A stretch of 64,000 nucleotides of DNA, taken from contig SIJG01000187.1 in NCBI GenBank assembly GCA_023374025.1, positions 66,935 through 130,934 on the forward strand. The letters run 5' to 3'. The first letter of the stretch is position 1; every line of letters starts with the position of its first letter. This DNA comes from Heterodera schachtii (taxonomy: Eukaryota > Nematoda > Chromadorea > Rhabditida > Heteroderidae). The notes below the pieces were generated by a model. That model did not search any database, was not told where the DNA came from, and worked only from the letters and a program-made list of their open reading frames with translations. A program made the position numbers and the translations under genes. Positions 10,727 to 21,963 of this stretch are shown here, in pieces.

Positions 10727-11445
10727 TTGCATGACCCTTAAAATCACACAGAAAAAATTATTTGAAATTAAAAAACGAAAAATAATTAACTGCTTTTAGA
10801 TGGTGGGCCTTTTTTCGGTCGATTACAAGGGAGAGGGTCGTTTCGGCGCCGGTCGTTTCGGCGCCAGCCAGTTTTTGGACTAAATTTTTTTTTCTTTGCC
10901 AACCAAATCTAGCAATCTTGGTATTATTCAATAGCCCTAAGTGTCATCTATTAGCCTGCAAATTGCGAAAAAATGTTGTTAAGTGTAAAAAAAGTTATAG
11001 CCAGAAGAATTCAAAAAACCAGATATTCGAACTTATTTGGCTATAACTTTTTTAAACTTCACAAAATTTTCTCAATTTTGCAAGCAAATAGAGAACACTT
11101 AGGGCTTTCGAATGATACCAAGATTGTAGATTTGGTTGACAAAGAAAAATTGTTTAGTCCACTGGCGCCGAAACGACCGGCGCCGATTACTACTTCGTTT
11201 TTGATTTCCGCCTCTCCTACTGATTATTTATAAACCCATTTTTTCCCATATGTGCACGAGAAATTTCATTTTACATTTCCGTTATTTCGTTTTCGTTCAA
11301 TTTTCGTGTGTTTGATTTTGTTTTCGTTTTCGTCTCAAACTTTTATTCTTTTCGGATTTTGTTTTTGCTATGATTTTTTGGATTGTTTTTTTCTTCTGGT
11401 TTTCATGAATTCCAAAAACCCCCACTCGGTCGAAATTTTTTAAAA
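10727..11445. repeat. Second copy of the block at 327-1170, slightly shortened
   Basis: Nearly identical to 327-1170, including the foldback repeat at about 10845-11188, except for a small deletion in the right arm near 11160. After about 11440 the two copies diverge. Confidence 0.8.
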
Positions 11446-12470
11446 ATTTTTAAATTAAAAACAAAATCATTTAATAGGAAGCAGCAAGTCATAATACTGA
11501 ATAAAGTTTTCCAGCAGGAGGTTAGGGTTGAAATTCAAAAGCTTTTTTTTTCAATGTGTTTTTTTCAAAAACAGCACAAGGCCAAATAAATATATAAATT
11601 TTATAGACAATTCCAACCCTACCGGTGACCAAGGCCCATATTTTTATGTTTTATATTTTTATTTTATTTTTTTGAGAATTTTGTTATCGCATTAAAACTA
11701 AGAAAAGCATTTTGCCTGTTTTCTTTTTATCCAGAGTGAGTTTTAAGTGCATAAAAAAACATAAATTAGACTTTGTCTTATAAAAGAATATTTTGTGGTT
11801 TTTTGTAGTTTTTAGCAGATGTTTTGGCGATTTTTATAGCATATAAATCCTGTGAAAATCTAACTGTTATTTATTTATTTCTTACTTTTTTAAAAAAAAT
11901 AAAATTACTATTGCTATTTTTTGCATAAATTTTGCATATTTTTGTCACCCCCATTTTTTAAGTGGAAACTGCATTATTTTTGCCAAATTTTGGAGAAGTA
12001 AATTTTGTTAATTCTGCACGTCACCCCAATGATTTGATTGCCTACTTTTAATTTTGGTCATGGCTAATTTTTTAAGTAGGAAATTCATTATTTTCGTTAA
12101 TTTATTGCATTAAATTTTGCTTAATTTTGGTCATGGCTAATTTTTTAAGTAGGGAATTCAATTATTTTGGTTAATTTATTGCATTATTATTTTGCATAAT
12201 TTTGCAGATGTCATCAAAAATATTATGTTTTATTACAATGATTAACCAATTGAGTAGAATTTTTTTAAAATTAAATATTCATTTTTATTTAATCTGGCCA
12301 TAAATTTTTATGCGTTTATAAAATTTTAATCGTAATGACCACTTGAGTAGAGTATTTTTCTTTTATTAATATATTTATTTTAATTTTCGCAACAATTTTA
12401 AGAATATTTAAATATAAAATGATCATTGATCACTCATTTGGGCAGAGTATAAAATATTTCAAAAGTATAA
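11446..12470. other. AT-rich intergenic DNA with a 68-bp direct repeat
   Basis: I see no gene here. TTTTGGTCATGGCTAATTTT with about 45 following bases is repeated head to tail at about 12053-12120 and 12121-12190, with degenerate versions at about 11941 and 20010-20110. The region leads into the TATA box at 12479. Confidence 0.5.
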
Positions 12471-12478
12471 AATTTGCA

Positions 12479-12486
12479 TATAAATA
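12479..12486 (+). promoter_or_regulatory. TATA box of the secreted-module gene at 12973
   Basis: GCATATAAATAG occurs here. The same box with shared flanks is found at 16883, 25146 and 30173, each upstream of a family gene. Some 70 bases around it are conserved between this locus and 16810-16930, as expected for a core promoter. Confidence 0.6.
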
Positions 12487-12579
12487 GTCTTTTCTGAGCC
12501 TTACAAAATCACAATCTTCCAAAACTCCAAGCATTGCTGAGCATTCTAATTTTACTTCTTTTTTTTTGCTCATAAACGT

Positions 12580-12972
12580 CTAAGATTTTCTTTTTGATTG
12601 GAAGGCGAAATTTTTAAAAATTCGAACCCGTATTTGGGATTATTAAGTTTTGCGACTCCAAAAATGGGCGAAATTCCGTTTTTGAGGATTTTTAACTCAG
12701 AATACGATTTTAGTAAAAAGAAAGGCTCGGGATTCCCTGGAAAATTCAATTATCCCGGTTTATTAGCCCCGGTCATAACTATTTTTATGAACATTTAAAC
12801 ATTCTAATCATTAGCAAAATTTTTCCAAATTAAACGGTTTTTACAATTTTTTAAGAGAAAATTTCAATTTTCAGTTCCTCGAATAAAACTAAATAAATTT
12901 AAAAACCTCGCTTTCCAGGTACCGATGTACCCATACAAACCATCCAACTCTATATATTTATTATTTTCAGCG
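12580..12972 (+). promoter_or_regulatory. Conserved leader (outron or 5' intron) between promoter and start codon
   Basis: GATTGGAAGGCGAAATTTTT and the sequence after it resemble 16998 and 35018, also located between a family promoter region and a first exon. The leader ends with the acceptor TTATTTTCAG|CG just before ATG at 12973. The first open ATG at 12925 lies before this acceptor and would be spliced away. Confidence 0.45.
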
Positions 12973-14068
12973 ATGAATATTGTTGCCCATTTTTTGGTCG
13001 CGCTTTGCTCGATTTTTATTTGCATCGTCCATTTTCCTAAGTTTACGCATGCTGTGACAAAGACAATGGCCTTCGGAAGAGGTCACCCTTTTACAGTCAA
13101 AGTATGGCATAATGGTCAATGGTTGCGCGATTTTGAAACAGAGCAAGACGGCAACGGGATACTGTATAAGAAGCTTAACACAAGACAATGGACGGGATTT
13201 GAGGATAATGCTTTAATCCGTTTCCAATATGAAAATGGAATGGTAAGTATTAAAACCAATACAATTTTGAAAATTCTTCAGTGCACCATTTTTTTATGTG
13301 TAAAAATGTACCAAGCAAATATTTTGGAATTAACTGAATGGGCGTGATCCAATTTTATTAGGATAATTCGTTGACAAATTAATTTTTAATTGGTTCTTTG
13401 AAAAATAATTTTTCCACAATTCTGAAATTTGCATTAAATAAAATCTTAAAAATGTATTTGTTTTTTCAGCTTATTCAAGAAATAAGAGTGAGTAAGTTGC
13501 GCCTAAAAAAGGAAATATTTTTTCAAAGAAGTCGGACACAGTATGAAATTTCTGTCTTTCACAATGAACAACGCAAGTTTGAAGGATATGCAATTTATGA
13601 TAGCTCGAAACAGAAGAATTATTTGGCGATTGATCCAGAGCAATGGCTGCAATTATATCCTAATGATGTGATTACTTTCAAATGTAATGTGCGTAATGGA
13701 CAACAGGTAAACAAATAAAAATTAATATAACTTTTGAACCTAATCAATCACAATATGTATAATTTCGACTTGGAGAAAATTGGACAAATTTTCTGTTCAT
13801 ATTTTGGATGTTTGGCAAAACAGAGTGACCAGGGGTGGTCTGAAATTCCGGTATGGAATTTTTTGTAGAAAATTGCGGAAAACTGAAAATTTTAAATTAA
13901 ATTAAAATCATTATTACTTAAGTAAGATGTGTTAATTTTGACAATTTTTAGGTGCTTGGCACAGCTACCGTAGAGTTATTGCGTGAAGTTGGTGAAAGCA
14001 CATACGACCTAGACTTTTCACAAGGGTACCGACATTATTTCCGCGGTGTCCATGGTGTGATTTACTGA
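12973..14068 (+). CDS. Secreted two-module protein, 207 aa (three exons)
   Basis: Exons are 12973-13242, 13470-13706 and 13952-14068, all phase 0 with GT-AG introns. Exon 1 encodes a signal peptide (MNIVAHFLVALCSIFICIVH, cleavage probably after FTHA) and module 1 (TMAFGRGHPFTVKVWHNGQW ... RQWTGFEDNALIRF). Exon 2 has the linker IRVSKLR and a more diverged module 2 (YEISVFHNEQ ... NYLAIDPEQWLQL ... NDVITFKC). Exon 3 carries ATVELLREVGE and a longer tail than its relatives, ending in TGA. The family 3' motif follows at 14181. The protein is secreted by prediction; its function is unknown. It is clearly related to the gene at 20457 but not part of the recent duplications. Confidence 0.8.
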
Positions 14069-14780
14069 TGCCGATGGTAGCGCATATTTTACGGTTTATC
14101 CGTAAAGGAAACGATAAGCAAATCGGTGCGGTGATATCACCATATGATACATATACATACTGTTTTGATACATACCAATTTGTTGGTGCCTCCTAATTTG
14201 GCTTGTTGCGATAAACTTCATACATATTTTCTACAATTAGTAGTTGGTTGGTGTAAGGCCTGAAAAAGGTAAGTCTAATGTATAGCATGTACAATGAATC
14301 TTTTTTGTTGTTCTTTCGTTTTTTTACCAAAAAAATTTTCTGTAGCATTTTTTCAGAACAAAATTTTGAACTGATAAACCTCACAATGTGATAACAAATG
14401 AACTAAAGTAATGGAGTAAACATATATCAACAAGTAAGCAATGATTAAAAAATTAAACAAAAAATATATATTTTTATGAATGTAAAAAACACTAGCCTGG
14501 CCACTTAAAACAATGACTTAATGCTCAAATAGACTAATTGACAGATTTTGGTAAAATATTTCTTAAATAAATAATATTTCTTTATTGAATTAAATTAAAT
14601 TTTCAAAATTTCTCCGGGCGGCGCTCTATGCCTACCAAAATTTTTTTAATTAACATAGTGCAGCATTTTTTCTTTTTAGTAGTCAAAATTTTCGTTTACA
14701 TGCTTACTGAAAAAGTATCATAGGAAAAGTTCTGATTTTTTGAATTTTTGCCCTGTTTGTGAATCGACTTAGCACCATGA

Positions 14781-15273
14781 TTAGGGATGGGATTTTTATG
14801 TGCTAAAAACCCTGAAATATGTGCTAAAAAATGCTGAAATATGTGCTAAAATATGTATTAAAAATTGGAAAAATCAAATTTTTTTTTTTTGCATAAAAAT
14901 CCAAAAAATCTCATCTTTATCTTTTTTGCTCGCGCAATTGCAAATCAAATACATTTCAAGGTGTTCGAAAGTAAAATGAATCTTTTTTTCCGATAAATTA
15001 TTTTTATAAATTGAAAGTTCCAGCACAGAATTTCGAAATCCAATGACGAATTAATGAATTCAATTTGTTTTACTAAAATGCTAAAATATCTGCCAAACCC
15101 TAAAATATGTGCGATATGTTTTTATGTGCCAAAATGCCAAAATATGTGTTTTTATGTTTTCATAAGTCGCTCTAAATCGAAAATTGTTCGGAGAAAATGT
15201 TTTTTTTTTGGGCTTCTCCGTCATAGCTAAGCCGCAGAAAAAATATGTAAAAACATAAAAATCCCATCCCTAA
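14781..15273. mobile_element. 491-bp hAT-like element, near-perfect target duplication
   Basis: The element spans 14782-15272. The terminal repeats are TAGGGATGGGATTTTTATG and CATAAAAATCCCATCCCTA. The flanks are ACCATGAT on the left and ACCATGAA on the right, one mismatch in eight. The interior has repeated ATGTGCTAAAA words and no gene. Confidence 0.75.
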
Positions 15274-15360
15274 CCATGAAACCACTGTAATCCCTCTGTA
15301 CAGTAGTATCCTCTGTTTTTCGCTTGGCCTTTGTACCCAGCCACATGAAAGACCCGTTTA

Positions 15361-15775
15361 GCTAAAACTTAGCTTCAAACAAATCTTAATGATCAAAATC
15401 CAGTCTTCTTTACTTTTTTAGCAATTTCCAAAAAATTTTTAGCCAAACAGCTAAGGCCATTTTGCATTCCTTCTTTTTGGTCGGTCCCTTTTTAGTGCAG
15501 AAAATATTTTGTTTCTCATTTTCAATGGGGAATAATGCATTATTTTTGGCAAATTTTACAAAAATTTTTATGTTAACCAATTCCAAATTATAGAATAATA
15601 AATATTTCATTTTCTTTTTGTTTGAACAAAAATATTATGTTTTTATTACAATGATTAACCAATTGAGTAAAGTTTTTTTTAAATTGAGTAGAGTTTTATT
15701 TAATCTGGCCACAATTTTTATCCATTTATAAAATTTTAATCTTAATGATCACTTGAGTAGAGTAAGCCCGTAGCC
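15361..15775. repeat. Partial copy of the upstream region of the gene at 17502
   Basis: This stretch (GCTAAAACTTAGCTTCAAAC onward) matches 16341-16760, about 985 bases further right. The second copy continues into a TATA box, while this one breaks off just after CACTTGAGTAGAGTA and runs into repeat DNA. It is an abandoned promoter copy or a relic of a lost gene. Confidence 0.65.
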
Positions 15776-16340
15776 AGAAAAAATTTTTTTTTTCTCTTTG
15801 GGGGGCCAAATTTGGAGTCCCGATAGGCGCCGTCGGGAAATTTTTTTTTAAATTATATACATTTTTAATAGGATTTTTCGGAAAAAGTCCAAAACAGGCG
15901 TAAAAACACCAAAACGCCAAAAAAGGCCTTAAAGGCACGAAAATCCTAAAAAGGCAAAAAAAAAAAAGGCATAAGAAAACTAAACCTAGAAGCTTCAAAC
16001 CAAGTGGAAAATGTGTTATTTAAGCTTAATTTATCGAAACTTTTGTTCAAAAGAAGTCCGCTCTCTACTCATTACCCCCCCCCCCCCCCAAATTGATCAT
16101 GGCCAATCATTTATTCAGAAATATTTGCATTATACATCCATTTTTTTATACTTAAAAATAGTGACCTAGTTTTTAAATTCCCAAAATACTCCTAAACATG
16201 CTCCAAAAGCCCAAAAATGAATGGATATGCATGTATTTTAACGCATAAAAATTATTATTGAGACATGTGCTGAAAATATGCAAAAAGATACAAAGCATAA
16301 CTTTATTATAAAAATTATATATCCACCTCTAAAAGAAACT
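15776..16340. repeat. Dispersed repeat DNA with GATAGGCGCC module and C run
   Basis: It starts with GCCCGTAGCCAG, like the ends of the element at 10382, and contains AGTCCCGATAGGCGCCGTCG, one of five copies of that GC-rich module in the window. A C run of 12 lies at about 16076. No gene is seen. Confidence 0.45.
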
Positions 16341-16882
16341 TTCTAAAACTTAGCTTCAAACAAATCTTAATGATCAAACAGCTTCTATATTTTTTTTTAG
16401 TAATTTCCGAAAAATTTTCAGCCAAAAAACAGCTAAGGCCCCATTAAATTTTGCATTTCATCTTTTCTGGTTGGTCCCTTTTTAGTGCAGAAAATATTTT
16501 GTTCCTCATTTTAATGGGGAATAATGCATTATTTTTTGGCAATTTTATAGAATTAAATTGTGTGCTAACCAATTCTAAATTATAAAATAATAAATATTTC
16601 ATTTTCTTTTTGTTTGACCAAAAATATTATGTTTTTATTGCATATGATCAACCAATTGAGTAGAGAAATTTTTAATTAAATATTCATTTTATTTTATTTG
16701 GCCATACATTTTTATGCTGTTATAAAATTTTAATCGCAATAACCACTTAAGTAGAGTATTTTACTTTTATTAAAATAATTATTTTATTTTCCCAACAGTT
16801 TTTAATAATATTTAAATATAAAATGATCATTGATCATTCATTTGAGTAGAGTATAAAATACCTCAAAAGTATAAAATTTGCA

Positions 16883-16890
16883 TATAAATA
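16883..16890 (+). promoter_or_regulatory. TATA box of the secreted-module gene at 17502
   Basis: GCATATAAATAGGCTTTTCT lies in the same conserved setting as 12479: GATCATTGATCA upstream, then TATAAAATAC, then this box, then TATAAAATCACAATCTTCC. The distance to the start codon is about 610 bases, leaving room for an outron. Confidence 0.6.
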
Positions 16891-17501
16891 GGCTTTTCTG
16901 AGTCTTATAAAATCACAATCTTCCAAAACCCCAAGCATTGCTGAGCATTACAATTTCACTTCTTTTTTTTTTTGTTCATAAACGTCTAAGATTTTCTTTT
17001 TGATTGGAAGGCAAAATTTTGAAAAAACTCGAACCCTTGAAGTTTTATTTGATCGAAAAAGGATTTACAATGCGTAAATTTTGAGTTCACTCTCGAACCA
17101 AGTGTTTTAAAAATTTATATTTTGACCACTTTGAGTAGCGTATATTATTTATTAAAATAATCATTTTATTTTATTTGGCCATAATTTAAAAAATATTTAT
17201 TTTAACAGACCAATCATAATATTTTTTCAACATCCTGAGGTTTTTTTTCTTGAAGTTTTCCGAATTATGCCATTTTCAAACACAAATTTCGGTGTTCAGA
17301 ATAATCATTAATGAGAGTGATCCGCTGATCATCATGTTGTCGTAATTACCTTTTTTATTTGCCTTAAAACGTTACGCTAATTGATTTTTTTTTTTTTTTG
17401 CATATTTTTCTCTCATCTTTAACTCAGCAGCAGAATCCACCCACAAGCATCAACAATGACCCTTAATTTTGAGATTGAATTCAAAAATTAACATTTTTCA
17501 G

Positions 17502-19164
17502 ATGAACAACACGTCCCTTATTCATCTGCTGTTCGCGATTTGCTTCATTTTTTTGGCCCATTTTCCCCAAAGTGCGCAAACAAAAGAAACAGCAAAAAAG
17601 AAAGTGTGTTTCTGTTTCAAACATAATGCTGCTGAGGTCGAAATTACGGCTAGATATCGCCCGTTCTACTTGTTTCCACTTGGAAAAACGAAGACAGAAG
17701 GTTCCAAACAATGTTTGGAGATTTGTCCTTGTATATGGGAAGACCGAGTACCAAGCAATGGTGTGATTAGTTTCTATGACGAAGAAGAGGTAAAACCAAC
17801 CATTAATTAATATTATTAGGGCTTCTTTTTTTGGGCACAAAAAATCACGAAACAGGCACCTAAAAAGGCAGAAAAAAGAGAAAATAGGCACAAAAATCAT
17901 CAAATAGGCAAAAATAAGCAAATAAAATTTGTTTATTAACACTTTTTAGGTAGCAAAACACAAAAAATTTTCAATTGTAAATGAAATTATTAAATATTTT
18001 AAAAAGTTTTTTTACGAAAAGAACAAATTTGAAAACCAATTTTAAGAAAAAAACATTAAATTTTGTGGATCAATTTTTGGGAAAATTTTCAATTTTTTAT
18101 TGTTTTTTTTTTATAATTTTTTTACCATTTAAAATTTATTCATTAATAAGGATGCGATTTTTAGGAACAAAAAACCGCGAAATATGCACCTAAATAGGCA
18201 GAAAAAAATCGCAAAATAGCCATTAAATAGGCACTAAAATAGGGAAATAAAATTTTTTTATTAACTTTTTTTAGGTAGCAAGATCACGTAAAAACTTAAT
18301 CAAAAAACTTAAATTTGCTTATTTCATTTGTTTTAAAGTTTTTTCGAATAAGGAAAAATTTTTAGTCAAAAATTTTTTTCATGAAAAAAAATATTAAATT
18401 AGTTTTCAATTTTTGAAAATTTTTTAAATTCTTAGGGGGTAAATTTTCTGGAATTTTTTTTGGTCATTTCTTAGGGGGTATGTTTTTCGTTTTTATTGCA
18501 TTTTTGTTAAGGATTTTTTTATAAAACCCTAAAATAGGCACATTAGGCGTAAAAACCCCAAAATAGGCAAAAATAGGCATTATAAAAGCCATAGTAGACA
18601 CCCAAAACCAAGCGGAAAATGCGTTTTTCGTGCTTAATTGTGCGTATCAAGTGCGCTAAAAGTTTAGGCATTTGCCTAAAAAAAGAAGCCCTAATTATTA
18701 TAATAGTAAATTATTGTCATTACCACAACAAAAATAAATAAATAAATTATGTAGAAATTGATAAATTAGCTTCTTTTTATTACAAATGACGCATAGTTGC
18801 TGGGCGCTCCGTCAAGAAAAATTTTTTTTTAACTGCCAAAAATTGCAAAACCAAAAAAACTCAGAAATAAGAATTTTTGTTTTCTTTTTTGCCTCTCCTT
18901 ACAAATAAATGCTTATCATTTCTACAAAATGAGAGCATAAGCAACTGCTAAGCAAATAATTTATTAATGAATGTCATAATATTTTCCCAAACATTTAAAT
19001 TTTTATTTTTTGAACTTTGAAAATTTTTCCGAATTGTATAAATTTATATGTAAAAATCTAGGCCTTAAAATTGTTTTCTAATTTATCTTTTTCAGGATTT
19101 CGCATTTGCAGCAACTACAGTTGATGTATTACGTGATACTGGTAGTGTTTTGGACTTTTGCTGA
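17502..19164 (+). CDS. Secreted one-module protein, 118 aa (two exons)
   Basis: Exons are 17502-17789 and 19096-19164, phase 0. The start follows an acceptor (TTTTTCAG|ATG). Exon 1 encodes a signal peptide (MNNTSLIHLLFAICFIFLAH, cleavage probably after QSAQ) and one module, unusually cysteine-rich (VCFCFKH; QCLEICPCIW). Exon 2 encodes ATTVDVLRDTGSVLDFC and the stop. The signal peptide is close to that of the gene at 6368, but no internal module exon is present. The 1.3-kb intron holds an 877-bp transposon. This is the shortest version of the family. Function is unknown, and disulfides in the exported protein are likely but inferred. Confidence 0.75.
17817..18693. mobile_element. 877-bp hAT-like element inside an intron
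   Basis: It starts TAGGGCTTCTTTTTTTGGGC and ends GCCTAAAAAAAGAAGCCCTA. The flanks are AATATTAT and ATTATTAT, one mismatch in eight. The interior repeats GCACCTAAA(A/T)AGGCA-type words twice and carries no gene. The host intron splice sites are intact. Confidence 0.75.
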
Positions 19165-19290
19165 TAAACACTGATGAGATTAGCGATGAAGATGAGTAGG
19201 AAGCAAATCTGCAGAACGGCTTTATGTATTTGACTTCATCAGATGATGTCATTCATTGCTTTGTTGATGCCATTTTTGGCTTGTTGATAA
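19165..19290 (+). promoter_or_regulatory. Conserved 3' region with family 3'UTR motif
   Basis: ATAAACACTGATGAGATTAG and the following GATGAAGATGAGTAG match the 3' flanks of 2331, 8441 and 37021. TTGTTGATGCCATTTTTGGC at 19261 is the shared motif. Part of this stretch reads as an acidic peptide, TDEISDEDE, followed by a stop in another frame. Confidence 0.45.
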
Positions 19291-19567
19291 AAAAAAATTT
19301 TTCAATTTTTATTTGCATTCGTATGAATGTGAATCCGAGCATGAAATTATATTAAAATATATAAAAAAATATTTTAAAAATGGCATTTAGAATGCTATTT
19401 TAATATTGGTACTTAAAATGCTGGTTTTTCGTGCCTTTCACACCAAGGGATGATAAAAAATAAAATAAAAAAGAATTTTTAAAAATAGGACTCCATTTTG
19501 TAGGCAAGGATTTAGCTTTTTTATGCATCATCATTGCGGTACGTATCGTTCGAGTATCGTAGTCAAA

Positions 19568-19660
19568 AAAATCACACTGATTGAGAATTCTAATCACACT
19601 GATTGAGAATTCTAATCACACCGATTGAGAATTCTAATCACACCGATTGAGAATTTTAAT
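19568..19660. repeat. 22-bp tandem repeat, four units
   Basis: AATCACACTGATTGAGAATT plus CT is repeated four times with single-base variants (CACTG or CACCG). It lies in intergenic DNA between the one-module gene and the three-module array. Confidence 0.85.
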
Positions 19661-20422
19661 CCCATTGTATGCTCTTTTGTCTAATTATACAAATTTCATG
19701 ATCATTTCATTTAGTTTCTATAGTGTCCAAAATATTCCGGCGGTGCCCAATTTTCAGGCGGCACATAATACGATGCATCAACTGCTGCTCTGATGAACAT
19801 TGATAACTTACAAATTTTACAAAAGTCGAATAAATTTATTTATTGTCAGTAAAAAAGATTAATTTTAATTTTTTTTTAAATTTTATAAATTTGTTATTAG
19901 AAATTTTCATGAATTTTTAAAACGATTTAATCATTTTTGCATATTATCATCATTGATTTTAGGAAGTTAATTAATTTTTGGAGAATTAAATTTGGCATCG
20001 TTAGATCATTTGGCATGGCTAATTTTTTCAGTGGGGAATCATTATTTTAGTTAATTTTTAAGCATTTAATTTTGCATAATTTTTCTTGGTCATCCCCATG
20101 ATTTTAGCGGATAATTTTTTCAGTGGGATTGCATTGTATTCCCCTAAGTGTTGAACAATAAAATGGCATTATTTAATTAACTAATTGATTTTTAGGGGTT
20201 CATTTATATGCATAAAAGCAATAAAAATCAATCGGATAAACATTCCAATATTTAATCACTTTATTTTAATAGCTTTTAGCATTCCTGATGTGTTTGAGTG
20301 TAGGTGGGTTTCTAAGTGAGTTAGAAGTGACCTATTTTTTATTGAAATCTCTTGCTGTTCTCAATTAGCATGCAAAATTCAAAAAAAAATCATTAAAGAA
20401 AAAAGAGGCCAAATTTTTTTTT
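19661..20422. other. AT-rich spacer upstream of the first three-module gene
   Basis: No gene is seen. It contains CATGGCTAATTTTTTCAGTG-type sequence related to 12053-12190. The TATAAATAGG promoter found before copies 2 and 3 is absent; CATTTATATGCATAAAAGC at about 20202 is the only weak substitute. Confidence 0.45.
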
Positions 20423-20456
20423 TCGCTTCTCCCCAAATTCATTCATAATTTCAGAG

Positions 20457-21883
20457 ATGAAAATTGCCATTTTTTGCTCCATTTTTCTTCTTCCATTTCC
20501 CCAATTGGTGCATGCTGACAATGAGAAAAAGACTGTGTGCTTCGGATACGGTGCCCGGCTCAACGTTGACGCGTGGCATAATGGTCAAATGAAGTATCAC
20601 TTTCGTACAGGGCAAGACAACCAAAACGGCGGAAAACAATGTGTGGCAATTAATGCAAGAAGATGGTCGGGAATGAATGCCATAGACCCAATTTATTTCC
20701 TTGATCCAGCTCATCAAAATGCAGAGGTAAATGAAATGATTTAAAATTTTCTTATGTATCGTGCACTTTACTATTACGCCTAATAAATTAGGTTGACATT
20801 TTTTCGTACCCAATTTTTTCGAGAGTTTTATGATAAATTCACATTTTTTTGCAACCTTGATACAATTTGCAGGTTGGCAGAGCAACTATAGCAGAATTAA
20901 CTGATTTTGTAGACTATAATTGGGTTTTGATTATGAAAAAGAAAATATATTTTTCTTGGAATGATCATCCGCTTACAATATCTGCTTTTCAAAGCGGTGG
21001 ACTCATCTTTACTCAGCAAACCGAGTTTGATCACTTGACCAACAAATCGTACTTGGAATTTTATCCTGATCAATGGAACGGACTACAAAACAATGCTGAC
21101 AATGCTTTGATTACTTTCAAGATAAATTTAGAAGAGGTAAATTATACCACAAATAATTTTAAAATCTATTACCAATTTTTTGCTTTCCATTTCTTTTTTT
21201 AGGCTACCAAACATTTGATTGTTTCCATTATTTAAAATCCGTTTTATTTTACTAAAATATCCAAACCCCACAATCAGGGGGCCCATATTACAGGTGGCCA
21301 ACGGTTTTTTATCCCTCAAAAATCGCATTTTTGCTACCAAATTTTACGAGTAATCAAAAAAGTGTTTGTCAAAGTTTTCGTTACATCGCTTTTGACGAAT
21401 ATCAATTAATGAACTAAACACCCAATTTCAGACCATTGGTGAAGTAAGACTTGATGAGTTGCGCAAAACTACGGCCATGTCTTTGATGGTGAAAACGCGA
21501 GTGTATTTCACATATAATCTTGGCCAACAGTACAGTATTAATGTGTGGAATGAGCATGGCCAAGAATTACTTTTTACTGACGATGTATTGTTGGATCATT
21601 CAAATAATAAACAATATTTGGACATTGATCCAGACCAATTCGGACATTTGCAAGGCAATGCTTGGATTAATTTCAGCCTTGCTGGGCACCAGAAGTAAGC
21701 AAATTAATTAAAAAAAATTATATCCAAATTAATTAAATAATTTTTAAATGATTTTGTATTCAAATAAAAATTTTTTTCAGTTTCTCTTTGGGCAGAGCTG
21801 CAGTAGAAGTTTTGCGTGCAGTTCATAGTGAAATTGACTTTTGTGGAAATGATAAAAATTTTGGTCCGACTGGCAGTTGGTAA
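20457..21883 (+). CDS. Secreted three-module protein, 299 aa, tandem copy 1
   Basis: Exons are 20457-20726, 20873-21136, 21432-21694 and 21781-21883. The first two introns are phase 0 and the last is phase 2. The start follows ATTTCAG|AG. Exon 1 has a signal peptide (MKIAIFCSIFLLPFPQLVHA) and module 1 (TVCFGYG ... RRWSGMNAIDPIYF). Exon 2 has the linker ATIAELTDF and module 2 (KIYFSWNDHPLTISAF ... SYLEFYPDQWNGL ... ALITF). Exon 3 has the linker VRLDELRKT and module 3 (RVYFTYN ... KQYLDIDPDQFGHL ... WINF). Exon 4 has AAVEVLRAVHSEIDFC and a short tail. The protein is exported by prediction, of unknown function, and is the largest member seen. It differs from copies 2 and 3 mainly in module 1 (H, G and Q in place of Q, R and H). 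Confidence 0.85.
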
Positions 21884-21928
21884 TTGTTATGTGTATCAGA
21901 TGAAAATTTGTTGTCATTGCGTTGATTC

Positions 21929-21963
21929 GTTGATGTCTATTTTGGCTTATTGTTGCGATAAAC
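21929..21963 (+). promoter_or_regulatory. Conserved 3'UTR motif, tandem copy 1
   Basis: CGTTGATGTCTATTTTGGCT followed by TATTGTTGCGATAAAC lies about 50-80 bases after the stop. GATAAA may act as a weak poly(A) signal. The same element is at 26955 and 31983 in the other copies, and in a variant form at 3450 and 14181. Confidence 0.45.

Noticed and set aside
20451..20885. 144-residue open frame on the minus strand, present three times
   Set aside because: It is the antisense shadow of exon 1, intron 1 and exon 2 of the three-module genes. It repeats only because the unit is duplicated.
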